Shown here: in pieces, positions 51,183 through 58,159 of the stretch | How positions within the stretch are numbered: position 1 is the stretch's first letter | Layout: the number at the start of each line of letters is the position of its first letter | DNA from: Methylohalobius crimeensis 10Ki | GTDB taxonomy: Bacteria > Pseudomonadota > Gammaproteobacteria > Methylococcales > Methylothermaceae | NCBI RefSeq assembly: GCF_000421465.1 | Contig: NZ_ATXB01000001.1 | Coordinates: 682,001 to 746,000 of the forward strand | Length of the DNA: 64,000 nt | Direction: 5' to 3' | Translations under genes and position numbers: made by a program | The notes under the pieces: model-generated | What the model was told of the DNA's origin: nothing | Databases searched by the model: none | What the model saw: only the letters and a program-made list of their open reading frames with translations

Positions 51183-51204
51183 CTCAAAATCAGTGGAGGC
51201 AACC
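51183..51204 (+). repeat. Leader repeat 2 (seqC-like), contains the ribosome site
   Basis: Second copy of the 22-base repeat. Here the variant base creates GGAGG, 6 bases before the ATG at 51205. Pairing of an antisense RNA here would hide this ribosome site. Confidence 0.8.
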
Positions 51205-51759
51205 ATGCCGAATCCCACCACCCGCGCCACCGCGCGCACCACCATCACCACCCAATTAACATTCACCTATTATCGCGGCTACGACTCGACCGGAGCGGCC
51301 TATCCCGGTGGCCCATTGGCGATCATTAGCGGCCTGACCTTCGAACAAGCGAAACGTGAGTTCGAGGCCCACGACCGCCAAGGCTTCATCGAGTGCGACC
51401 AGACCGGAGCCGGTTACTACGGCGATGAATACCCCTGGCTGACCCGCGACGGGCGGGAAGTTCCGTCTCCGTTGAAGTCGGCGACCACCGCGCGAGACCA
51501 TACCACCCCTACCACCTGCGTTACCTGTAACGGCATCGGCGTAGTTCGCGGATCACGCGACCTGGACGATGCACAAATCGGGGAACTACTGAGCGAGTTG
51601 CACCATTTCGCCAACGATGCCCGGGGTATGGCCGCCGAATTAGATCTGTACCCCCAGGCGCGGCATGGATCGGTCAAAACCGTCGTGGAGCTGCTGCGCT
51701 TGGCCGCCATGGCTATGAAAGAGGCACAAGCAGCCATGCGGGCGGGAGGTGAAGCATGA
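51205..51759 (+). CDS. Hypothetical protein, first gene of the element's replication operon
   Basis: 184 residues. No family recognised. The N-terminus is Thr/Arg rich (TTRATARTTITTQLTFTYYRGYDSTGAAYPGG), the middle has TCVTCNGIGVV with one CxxC pair, and the C-terminal 70 residues are predicted helices (LDDAQIGELLSELHHFANDARGMAAELDLYPQ). GGAGG at the repeat 2 and the ATG decide the start; the frame is open upstream but crosses the leader. The stop overlaps the next start (ATGATG). Confidence 0.7.
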   Translation: MPNPTTRATARTTITTQLTFTYYRGYDSTGAAYPGGPLAIISGLTFEQAKREFEAHDRQGFIECDQTGAGYYGDEYPWLTRDGREVPSPLKSATTARDHTTPTTCVTCNGIGVVRGSRDLDDAQIGELLSELHHFANDARGMAAELDLYPQARHGSVKTVVELLRLAAMAMKEAQAAMRAGGEA

Positions 51760-51989
51760 TGTGCCTGGAACAAGCATCGAACGATTACTTGAGTCGCCTG
51801 GATACGCTCAAAAATGCACTCATCTCCCTCCAGGAGATCGATGACCAGTTATCAGGATTCGATCATGGCAACGCCGGCGAAGCGCGGCGGTTGCTCAGCG
51901 ATTCCCGGCGGAACCTGGTCTTGCACTTGGCCGCCGAGCTAAGAGGAGGCGCGGAAAATCACACTCGCGCGGAGGGCATGGCGCAATGA
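51756..51989 (+). CDS. Small hypothetical protein
   Basis: 77 residues, helical (SNDYLSRLDTLKNALISLQEIDDQLSGF), overlapping both neighbours by ATGA. GGGAGGT precedes the double ATG (51756/51759). Function unknown; coupling places it in the primase operon. Confidence 0.65.
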   Translation: MMCLEQASNDYLSRLDTLKNALISLQEIDDQLSGFDHGNAGEARRLLSDSRRNLVLHLAAELRGGAENHTRAEGMAQ

Positions 51990-52246
51990 GACAACCGTTG
52001 AACGATGAACTCCTTTTGAAGCTGGCCAGGAGCCGCTATCCCGTCAACGAGGTTCAATTCAGTCTGGAAGAAACCTTGAACCGGGCCGATGAGATTACTA
52101 GGTTGCTGCACGATGTCGCCGGCTTGGCGGAGTTTCAGCAAACCCACTTGGAAGCGCGGATGGTTGCCTGGGCATCCGATGCCATCCTGCGAGAGCTGGC
52201 GGATATCCGCCTGATGCTGGAAGCGGCGTGGGAAACCCCGGCATAG
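51986..52246 (+). CDS. Small hypothetical protein
   Basis: 86 residues, helical (EVQFSLEETLNRADEITRLLHDVAGLAEFQQTHLEARMVAWASDAILRELADIRLMLEAAW). It overlaps the previous stop by four bases and is followed by a hairpin and then the primase gene. No family recognised. Confidence 0.65.
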   Translation: MRQPLNDELLLKLARSRYPVNEVQFSLEETLNRADEITRLLHDVAGLAEFQQTHLEARMVAWASDAILRELADIRLMLEAAWETPA

Positions 52247-52264
52247 CGGGCCCCAGGCAAATGA

Positions 52265-52300
52265 AAAGCCCCATCCCTGCCCAAAGGATGGGGCTTTGTT
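52265..52300 (+). terminator. Hairpin between the small genes and the primase gene
   Basis: AAAGCCCCATCC (52265-52276) and GGATGGGGCTTT (52286-52297) form a perfect 12-bp stem with a 9-base loop; the T-run is short. It may be a weak terminator or attenuator, or a processing site, before the primase gene. Confidence 0.6.
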
Positions 52301-52337
52301 CCAAGATAGAGCCAGACGCGATCACGGAGACCAAGCC

Positions 52338-55193
52338 ATGACCAACACTGAATATTTTAACCCATTATCCCCCGATACGCCCGAACGATTCCGCCGCGCC
52401 ATCCTGGATTCGGGCTTGCCCGCACCGGAACAAGTTAATGCGGACGGCCGGATTCACCGTTTTCCCACCACCGGCAAGCGGGACGATGACGCCGGCTGGT
52501 ATGTGCTCCATCTGGATGGCATTCCGGCCGGCGCCTTCGGCTGCTGGCGCGCTGGCATCACACAAAGCTGGTGCGCCAAGGACCGCGCCGAAATGAACCA
52601 GGAGGAACGCCGCGCCCACGCCAATCGGTTGAATGAAATCCAGCGACAACGGCAACAGGAAATTGAACGCCGGCAATCCGATGTCAGCGTCCGGGCATCG
52701 AACCGATGGCGGGAAGCCAAACCCGCCGAAGCCGATCATCCCTATCTGGAACGGAAGCGGATCAGGCCAAACGGCGCGAAGATGGACGGCGATAAGCTAG
52801 TGATACCGGGCATCGATGCCGGGGGCACCCTCTGGACGCTGCAAACCATCACCGGTGAGGGGGACAAACGTTTTCTCCCTGGCGGGAAAAAGCGCGGCGG
52901 TTTCTTCCCCATACCGCTCATCTTGCCGGAATCCCCCGAGTGCATCGTGATCTGTGAAGGCTTCGCCACCGCCGCCAGCCTCCACGAGGCGACCGGTCTA
53001 CCGACCTTTGCCGCCTTCGACGCGGGGAATCTTAAACCGGTGGCCGAGGCCCTGCGGAAGCAATACCCCAAGGCGGGTATCGTCATTGCCGGCGACAACG
53101 ACCAGTGGACCGAGGGCAACCCGGGCGCCGCCAAGGCGCGAGGGGCCGCCGATGCCGTTGGCGCGGCGTGGTGTGTGCCGGATTTCAGCGCGGTGGATAC
53201 CGACACCAGGCCGACGGATTTCAACGACCTGGCTGGAATCGCCGGACTGGAGACGGTCAAAACCCAAATACAGGGGGCTGTGGCGCAAGCAGTGGGGATT
53301 CCCCCCGCCCCCTTCGGCCACCTACTCAACCGCCGGGGTGTATTCCGTCTTCGGGACGAGGGCGAACCCCAACCCCTGGCCCATCGGCCGATCTGGGTGG
53401 AGGCCTTGAGCCGCGACGGCAGGCGCGAATCCTGGGGGCGGCTGGTGGTTTGGGAGGACCACGACGGCCACCGACATGAGCGCGCCATCCCCGCCAGTAT
53501 GTTTCATACCGGCGGCCGGGAAATCGCCCAACTGCTGGCCGAGGGTGGGCTTCCCATCGTCTCCGGAAAGGAAACCCCCTTACTTCAATATCTGGTGGCC
53601 TTCGCGCCTAAGGATCGCCTGACCGCCGCCACCGTCACCGGTTGGCACGGGCAGGCCTTCGTGCTGCCGGATCGAACCCTGAAGGCGCCCGAGGGGGAGC
53701 GGATCGTCTACCAACCCCACGACCAGCACACCGCCGCCGATGCCTTTTGCCGCGGCGGTACGTTCGACGCCTGGCAATGGGCAGTGGCCGAGGCCCCTTC
53801 CCTGGTGCGTTTTGCCGTTTGCGCCGCCCTGGCCGCCCCCATGCGTCACCTGGTCGAAGTGGAGGCCGGCGGTTTTCACTTCCACGGCAACACCAGTCGG
53901 GGCAAGACCACCTTATTGCAAGCCGCCGCCAGCGTTTGGGGCAACAGCGCGGACCCTCAGCAAGCCGGCGGCGCGGCCGCCTATATTCAAAGATGGAACG
54001 CCACCGATAACGGACTGGAAGCCACCGCCGAATGCTTCAACGATTTGCCGCTGATCGTCGATGAGATCGGCGAATCGGAAACCCGGGATTTCGGCCGCAC
54101 CATTTACCGCATCATGTCCGGTTCCGGACGCCGGCGCGCCAATGTCGGAGGTGGTTTACGGCGCGCCAAATCCTGGCGCGTGCTGATTCTCAGCGCCGGC
54201 GAACTGCCCGCCGCCGAATACGCCGCCCAGGAAGGCCGGCAGGTGCGTGGCGGGCAGCTGGTGCGCTTGGCGGATGTCCCCATCGATGGCGCACCCCTGT
54301 TCCGCGATGGTGGGGAGGTCGATCATCTGAAACAGGCATTCGCCCACCATTTCGGCCATGCCGGCCCCCGGTTTATTGAGTCCGTCACTACGGAAAAAAT
54401 GGCCGAAGCCTGGCGCGGTTTCGACCCCGAGGCCATTGGTCCCGCGGCCACCCCGGAGGCGGTGCGCGTCCGAAAACGCTTCGCCCTGGCCGCCTGTGCC
54501 GGCGAGCTGGCCATTAAGCATGGCCTTCTGCCTTGGAGGCCTGGCCAAGCCATCGAGGCCGCGCGCTTGGCCTATCGAACCTGGCAGTCCGGACATTCCG
54601 CCGCCACCGAAGGGGAACGGGGGATTGTGAATCTTCAGGCATTCATCCTACGGCATGAAGCAAGGTTCGAACGCGAGGACAACGACCCTCCCAAGGAGCG
54701 CGCCGGCTGGTTTCGAGGCGATTGCTATCACTTCACCCGGGAAGCGTTCAAGGAGGCCTTGGCCGGTGCCAACCAGAAGGCCACCCTTGATCTGTTGGAC
54801 CAGCTGGAGGTGTTGAAGAAGGAACGGGCAGACCGAACCGGGAATCGGATCGGTGTCGGTAGGGATCGTGTCCGCGTTTTCAGTATTCGTTCCTCGATTT
54901 TGACGGTGGAAACGGTGGAAACGGTGGAAACGCCAGAGCCAGAGCGGGCTCAAGGTCTTCCACCGTCCATGGGGGAAATGGTGGAAACGGTGGAAGAATG
55001 GGGGAAATCGGAAATGTGCGGCCCTGCTTCTTCCACCGTTTCCACCATTGGGGGAAGTCACGGTGGAAGATCCAGACCCAAGGCGGGACGCGGTCTTTCC
55101 ACCGTTTCCACCGTTTCCACCATGAAAAATGGCAAGTCGGATTTTTCCGGCGGTGGAAAACGTCACTTTAATGACGATTGGGGAGAGCCATGA
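52338..55193 (+). CDS. P4-alpha-like primase-helicase (Toprim and DUF927)
   Basis: 951 residues from the ATG at 52338, preceded by GGAG. The N-terminal part holds a Toprim-like primase core (CIVICEGFATAASLHEATG near 204, then VIAGDNDQW); a DUF927 helicase-like domain follows with Walker A GNTSRGKTT at 517-525 and LIVDEIGESETRDFG as Walker B-like. The tail has a winged-helix-like region (NQKATLDLLDQLEVLKKERADRTGN). The last 95 residues are low complexity (VETVETVET, STVSTVSTM) because the DNA there is packed with GGTGGAA repeats. It is expected to start replication of the element. Not seen: the N-terminal zinc finger of some P4 alpha proteins. Confidence 0.88.
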   Translation: MTNTEYFNPLSPDTPERFRRAILDSGLPAPEQVNADGRIHRFPTTGKRDDDAGWYVLHLDGIPAGAFGCWRAGITQSWCAKDRAEMNQEERRAHANRLNEIQRQRQQEIERRQSDVSVRASNRWREAKPAEADHPYLERKRIRPNGAKMDGDKLVIPGIDAGGTLWTLQTITGEGDKRFLPGGKKRGGFFPIPLILPESPECIVICEGFATAASLHEATGLPTFAAFDAGNLKPVAEALRKQYPKAGIVIAGDNDQWTEGNPGAAKARGAADAVGAAWCVPDFSAVDTDTRPTDFNDLAGIAGLETVKTQIQGAVAQAVGIPPAPFGHLLNRRGVFRLRDEGEPQPLAHRPIWVEALSRDGRRESWGRLVVWEDHDGHRHERAIPASMFHTGGREIAQLLAEGGLPIVSGKETPLLQYLVAFAPKDRLTAATVTGWHGQAFVLPDRTLKAPEGERIVYQPHDQHTAADAFCRGGTFDAWQWAVAEAPSLVRFAVCAALAAPMRHLVEVEAGGFHFHGNTSRGKTTLLQAAASVWGNSADPQQAGGAAAYIQRWNATDNGLEATAECFNDLPLIVDEIGESETRDFGRTIYRIMSGSGRRRANVGGGLRRAKSWRVLILSAGELPAAEYAAQEGRQVRGGQLVRLADVPIDGAPLFRDGGEVDHLKQAFAHHFGHAGPRFIESVTTEKMAEAWRGFDPEAIGPAATPEAVRVRKRFALAACAGELAIKHGLLPWRPGQAIEAARLAYRTWQSGHSAATEGERGIVNLQAFILRHEARFEREDNDPPKERAGWFRGDCYHFTREAFKEALAGANQKATLDLLDQLEVLKKERADRTGNRIGVGRDRVRVFSIRSSILTVETVETVETPEPERAQGLPPSMGEMVETVEEWGKSEMCGPASSTVSTIGGSHGGRSRPKAGRGLSTVSTVSTMKNGKSDFSGGGKRHFNDDWGEP
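54905..55160. repeat. Iteron-like cluster GGTGGAA(AC), both orientations
   Basis: Exact GGTGGAAAC on the plus strand at 54905, 54914, 54923 (three in tandem) and 54980; exact GTTTCCACC at 55038, 55104 and 55113. Near copies sharing GGTGGAA: 54989, 55062 and 55152 (plus), and around 54957, 55030 and 55095 (minus). About 13 copies in 256 bases; a given 7-mer is expected far below once. They lie inside the primase 3' end. P4 alpha binds GGTGAACAG-type repeats at its origin, so a replication origin is a good guess. Confidence 0.65.
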
Positions 55194-55696
55194 ATACCGC
55201 CCAGGCCATCCAGAAAATGAAGAATGCCGGTTTCGATCTGGCGATTATCGACGGCAGGGTGATGGTGAGCCCGGTAAGCAAACTCACCGATGATCAGCGT
55301 GCCTACCTCCAGGCCCACAAGCGGGAAATCATCGCCGAACTGGAATCCGCCAATTCGGGCCCGGATGAATCGCTGCCCTGGCGGATCCGCTGGACGCTGG
55401 AAACGTGGCTCGACGCCATCGAGGAGCACGACCCGGCAGACCGGGCCCTTGTGTGCCACCAGGCCGCCACCGACGCCGGGGCGTTGGATCGCTGGCTGAG
55501 GTGCGCGGCCGAATACGGCATGCGGCCGGAACAGGCGCCACCGGACCCGAACACCGCCATAAGCCTCTGCCCAACGTGTGGCCGGACCGACACCGGCGCC
55601 CACCAATGCGGCGCGCCGGCGTCGATCCCGGGGCGGGAAAGATTCTGTGACCACTTCAAACCCAAATGTGAGCGCCATGAACGAGAAAAGGCTTGA
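55190..55696 (+). CDS. Hypothetical protein with TubC-like N-terminus and zinc-ribbon-like end
   Basis: 168 residues. The N-terminal 50 (TAQAIQKMKNAGFDLAIIDGRVMVSPVSKLTDDQRAYLQAHKREIIAELE) resembles TubC_N docking domains often found beside phage or island primases. The middle is helical, and the C-terminus has CPTCGRTDTGAHQC, a probable zinc site, then CDHFKPKCERH. The ATG overlaps the primase TGA, with GGGGAGAG upstream. Confidence 0.65.
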   Translation: MNTAQAIQKMKNAGFDLAIIDGRVMVSPVSKLTDDQRAYLQAHKREIIAELESANSGPDESLPWRIRWTLETWLDAIEEHDPADRALVCHQAATDAGALDRWLRCAAEYGMRPEQAPPDPNTAISLCPTCGRTDTGAHQCGAPASIPGRERFCDHFKPKCERHEREKA

Positions 55697-55913
55697 ATCG
55701 GCATTATCCAAAAGCGCTGGAGTAACTGGCTTTTGTTGCTGGTGCCGGGAAATGCATGATAACGAACTCATCCACTATGAGGCGGGTTTCTGTGTTTGCC
55801 GGGATTGCGTGACGGATATTTTGAACGATTCCAATGCTTATCGAGCGTTCCGGAAAGCCATGCGGACGGCGCGCGCCGAATTTGTCGGCATGGATATGGA
55901 GCGAGTGCATTGA
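55677..55913 (+). CDS. Small Cys-rich protein, possible zinc ribbon
   Basis: 78 residues overlapping the previous gene by 20 bases. GFCCWCREMHDNELIHYEAGFCVCRDCVTDIL contains two CxxC pairs about 20 residues apart, consistent with a structural zinc site. No family assigned. It stops at 55911-55913, overlapping the next TTG. Confidence 0.55.
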   Translation: MNEKRLESALSKSAGVTGFCCWCREMHDNELIHYEAGFCVCRDCVTDILNDSNAYRAFRKAMRTARAEFVGMDMERVH

Positions 55914-56101
55914 AAACCCGTGAGATTTTCGAGGCCGATAAGCATGAATTTCGAAAGCTTGTCTATTGCGACCGCTGCGGCCTTCCCCTGAGGGAATTGG
56001 CGTGGCGGCGGCGAGACATGAAATTGGTCCACCACGTGGATCGACATACCGCCCCCTGCAAAAGGGCATGGGGATATTTCGCAAAAACCCACTTGAGGTA
56101 A
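55910..56101 (+). CDS. Small Cys/His-rich protein, possible zinc ribbon
   Basis: 63 residues from a TTG at 55910 that overlaps the prior stop (TTGA), with GGAG 9 bases upstream. LVYCDRCGLPLRELAWRRRDMKLVHHVDRHTAPCKRAWGYF has a CxxC, then histidines and a Cys. The start is inferred; an upstream extension in the same frame is unlikely because it overlaps the previous gene. Confidence 0.5.
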   Translation: MKTREIFEADKHEFRKLVYCDRCGLPLRELAWRRRDMKLVHHVDRHTAPCKRAWGYFAKTHLR

Positions 56102-56107
56102 AGCAAC

Positions 56108-56809
56108 ATGACGACCATCAAAGACCTGCAAAGCCACCAGGAATTGCTTGAGCAAACTCGGAATCGGATTAAACAGACCCAAGCGGCGATCGAGGAAAAC
56201 CGGCGAATCATCGAGAACGCCGAACCGGATATGGCCGAACTCCGCCGGCTGAAGGAGGCGCGTGAGGATGTGCTTGCGGCGGTTTCCCTGGGCGAAGCGA
56301 CCCAAAAGCAAGTGGATTCCATCGATAAGGAAATTCAGGAAGCCGAAATCGATATCGAGGCGCAAAGGAAGGCGGAAGCACCTAAGGTTGCCAGGGCACG
56401 AGAAGCGATTAACGGGTTGACCCGCGTGCTCGATGCCGAAAAGAAGCGTCTCGACAAACTCGAAGCCGAGGCAGGGCCGCTGCTTCGGGAGTATTTTGAA
56501 GCCGAGTTTGATAAAGCGGGCGCGGATTACATCAAGGCCGGCCGCGCTTTGGCTGATAAGTACCTCACGATTTCCCGGCTTGCGGCAGCGTCGAACGAAC
56601 TTCGCATCGGTCTCAAGGTTCCCGTGGTTCCATGGCCTACGGGGCTCCCGCATTTTGGTCTACCCTCGATTAGACAAAATGCGCTCGACGGCGCTGAGGT
56701 TGGCTTTTTCGATGCCGCAAGCGTGGAGTGGCACTTGTCCGGGAATGGCGCGGATCGAGTGATCGGCCGCTTGACGGATTCCGGTATTGATCTGGCGAAT
56801 TTCAAATGA
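56108..56809 (+). CDS. Coiled-coil hypothetical protein
   Basis: 233 residues, GAGGTAAAG before the ATG. The first 130 residues are a long Glu/Arg/Gln-rich coiled coil (KDLQSHQELLEQTRNRIKQTQAAIEENRRIIENAEPDMAELRRLKEAREDVLAAV), followed by a mixed C-terminal domain. It is likely a scaffold or regulator; no family recognised. Last protein before the Mor-like gene. Confidence 0.65.
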   Translation: MTTIKDLQSHQELLEQTRNRIKQTQAAIEENRRIIENAEPDMAELRRLKEAREDVLAAVSLGEATQKQVDSIDKEIQEAEIDIEAQRKAEAPKVARAREAINGLTRVLDAEKKRLDKLEAEAGPLLREYFEAEFDKAGADYIKAGRALADKYLTISRLAAASNELRIGLKVPVVPWPTGLPHFGLPSIRQNALDGAEVGFFDAASVEWHLSGNGADRVIGRLTDSGIDLANFK

Positions 56810-56879
56810 TTCAACCAGGCCATGGATGGCCATTTGCTTAAAATCAAAGGATTGATATTAACATCCAGGTATTTGAAGA

Positions 56880-57212
56880 ATGACGGAACGCTTACCGTAT
56901 TGGCCGAGCCGGTTGAAGGAATTGCTCGACCACTTGGTTTCGCGGCTGGAGCGCAAAGGGTTGGATTCCGAAAAGGCTTTCGATATAGCCAAGGAGGCAG
57001 TTGAAGCCGTTTCGGATGTGTGTGGCGGTCGCCAAGTGTATTTCCCGATGGGCGTTTCGATACGCACCGCCTTGCGGGACGAGCAGATAATGCGCGAGTT
57101 CAACGGCCGTAATATCGACGATCTTTCGCGGAGATACCGGTTATCCCACGCCCGCATATACCAGATACTTGATAATCACCGGAAAGGTCGGAGACAATCA
57201 AGCTTGCCTTGA
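56880..57212 (+). CDS. Mor transcription activator family protein
   Basis: 110 residues. GGRQVYFPMGVSIRTALRDEQIMREFNGRNIDDLSRRYRLSHARIYQIL matches the Mor/C family of phage Mu (GGxxxYxP, then FNGxNxxxLxxxYxLS, HTH). It probably activates a promoter of the element or of a helper phage. Last coding gene of the element. Confidence 0.88.
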   Translation: MTERLPYWPSRLKELLDHLVSRLERKGLDSEKAFDIAKEAVEAVSDVCGGRQVYFPMGVSIRTALRDEQIMREFNGRNIDDLSRRYRLSHARIYQILDNHRKGRRQSSLP

Positions 57213-58023
57213 CCCGAGCATCGAGCTCATATCGAAACCGTTTTGGACCGATGGCGGGGCGGGGTTTTATGCCAGCCATGGCACACACCGCTGCGTTCAT
57301 AGCGTGGTGCGCCTAGGGCGTTAGAGGGTCGGGTCATGGCTGGCGCCATTGCGATGGGGTAATTGAGGCGGCACCTGGCCGCTTCTTGGGCGCTGAGCGG
57401 TGGCCACCTGACCACCGACGGAACCTTTGGCCCCAGGTATACCCTCATCGGCTGCCGGAAGACTTTGCCACAACACCTTGGCTTAATTAGAGCCGGATAC
57501 CGCTTAGGGTTAAAATATTTCGGGTAAAAGTGGGATTTGCCGGGTAATTTCGGGTTTCTGCATCCCCTTCTGAAATCGGCCTTTAAGTCTGATTTAACCT
57601 TACTTAAACACCCAAGCCTATATCACACTTCGTTCGTGGCATTTGAGCTCCATGCGGAAACCGGGTCTAATAATGAAAGCCGCGTGCGCCCCTCCTGCAT
57701 CAACCGCTAACGCTTCTGAGCCAGCAGTGCTTTTAAACTGCCCCGGAAACGAACCGTATCGAGTTCTCAACTGCCCGTTTCTGGGTCATAATGGACAAAG
57801 CGGATGTGACACGGTGAAATTCTCCCGGCCGTAGCACGGTCGTAAGATCGGAGCGTCGTGCGGGGTTTCGGAGATTATCCGATGGGAGGCCCCGCCATCC
57901 GCTACCCGTTTTACCTCGATAGCATCAAGCCACCCGAACCCTGGCCTACCTCATCCTTGTATCGTGGGGGTATGGCTTTCTCAGCGTGTCGCCAGAGTAA
58001 CGATGATTGGGTAGCACCGTATT
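57213..58023. other. Non-coding stretch at the element's right end with strong hairpins
   Basis: About 810 bases without a credible gene (a 63-codon frame at 57643-57834 has no ribosome site or family). It holds nested inverted repeats: GCCAGCCATG at 57271-57280 with CATGGCTGGC at 57335-57344, an inner pair GCACACCGCT/AGCGTGGTGC around 57281-57308, and GCGGGG (57860-57865) with CCCCGC (57890-57895) enclosing TCGGA/TCCGA. AT-rich stretches (about 57505-57620) lie between. It could be a structured RNA, decayed cargo or part of a regulatory or origin region. Confidence 0.5.
57860..57895. repeat. Nested GC hairpin
   Basis: GCGGGG (57860-57865) pairs with CCCCGC (57890-57895) and TCGGA (57868-57872) with TCCGA (57878-57882); preceded by GCACG/CGTGC at 57834-57838 and 57857-57861. 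It suggests a folded RNA or a protein-binding site. Confidence 0.5.
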
Positions 58024-58047
58024 AAAGTGGGGCATGTTTGGGGGCAT
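58024..58047. repeat. Right G-rich direct repeat (probable integrase arm site)
   Basis: 24 bases, 22 identical to 47581-47604. It marks the right end of the element, in the same orientation as the left copy. Confidence 0.7.
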
Positions 58048-58109
58048 GGCTTTTCTATAAGAAAATTTGTTGATTAAATATCAATAATCTAAGTAATCCG
58101 TTTTGTTGA

Positions 58110-58122
58110 TGCCGTCGACCAA
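58110..58122. repeat. Possible attR (degenerate tRNA-Pro 3' end)
   Basis: TGCCGTCGACCAA matches the tRNA-Pro 3' end segment TGCCGTCCCGACCAA (47456-47470) except for two missing bases. The attR copy of a tRNA-integrated island is expected here, about 60 bases beyond the right arm repeat. The match is short, so it could be chance. Confidence 0.35.
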
Positions 58123-58128
58123 TTCAAG

Positions 58129-58156
58129 AAAGGCGAGGCCTATACCTCGCCTTTTT
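58129..58156. terminator. Bidirectional intrinsic terminator
   Basis: AAAGGCGAGG (58129-58138) and CCTCGCCTTT (58145-58154) form a 10-bp stem with a 6-base loop and flanking A and T runs. It ends the minus-strand oxidoreductase transcript at the element border. Confidence 0.85.
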
Positions 58157-58159
58157 CGT

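Larger units (their letters stand above)
50992..51204 (+). ncRNA. Candidate P4-CI-like immunity RNA/leader region
   Basis: Leader between the promoter and the next gene. Order: repeat 1 (50995-51016), an intrinsic terminator (51017-51038), a segment 51131-51146 (CCACTGA, 3 bases, GAGAGT) antisense to repeat 1 (which reads ACTCTC, 4 bases, TCAGTGG), a perfect 7-bp hairpin (GGCCACC 51154-51160 with GGTGGCC 51166-51172), and repeat 2 (51183-51204) ending at the next ATG. This is the order seqA, seqB in CI, seqC of phage P4, where the CI RNA pairs with seqA/seqC to terminate transcription. That reading is inferred from architecture. Confidence 0.55.
47470..58123. mobile_element. P4-like integrated satellite/genomic island at tRNA-Pro
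   Basis: About 10.6 kb between tRNA-Pro and the next chromosomal gene. It opens with a P4-type tyrosine integrase and carries HicAB, an unknown cargo gene, an AlpA/Vis-like protein, a DUF927/Toprim primase like P4 alpha, small Cys-rich proteins and a Mor-family regulator, all on the plus strand. No capsid, tail, terminase, holin or relaxase is recognisable. G-rich 24-bp direct repeats (22 of 24 identical) at 47581-47604 and 58024-58047 flank it and probably are integrase arm sites. The right limit is set by a degenerate copy of the tRNA 3' end at 58110-58122; exact att sites are uncertain. Confidence 0.85.

Noticed and set aside
54905-55160. CRISPR-like array
   Set aside because: Repeats are 7-9 bases, in both orientations and without regular spacers, so not CRISPR. 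No CRISPR array or cas gene is in the window.
57643-57834. 63-codon frame in the right end of the island
   Set aside because: No ribosome site, no recognisable family, and it overlaps a hairpin-rich region; kept as non-coding.
57650-57900. Possible group II intron remnant (GTGCGCC and paired stems)
   Set aside because: I could not find a domain V-like hairpin or a reverse transcriptase frame; the resemblance is too weak.
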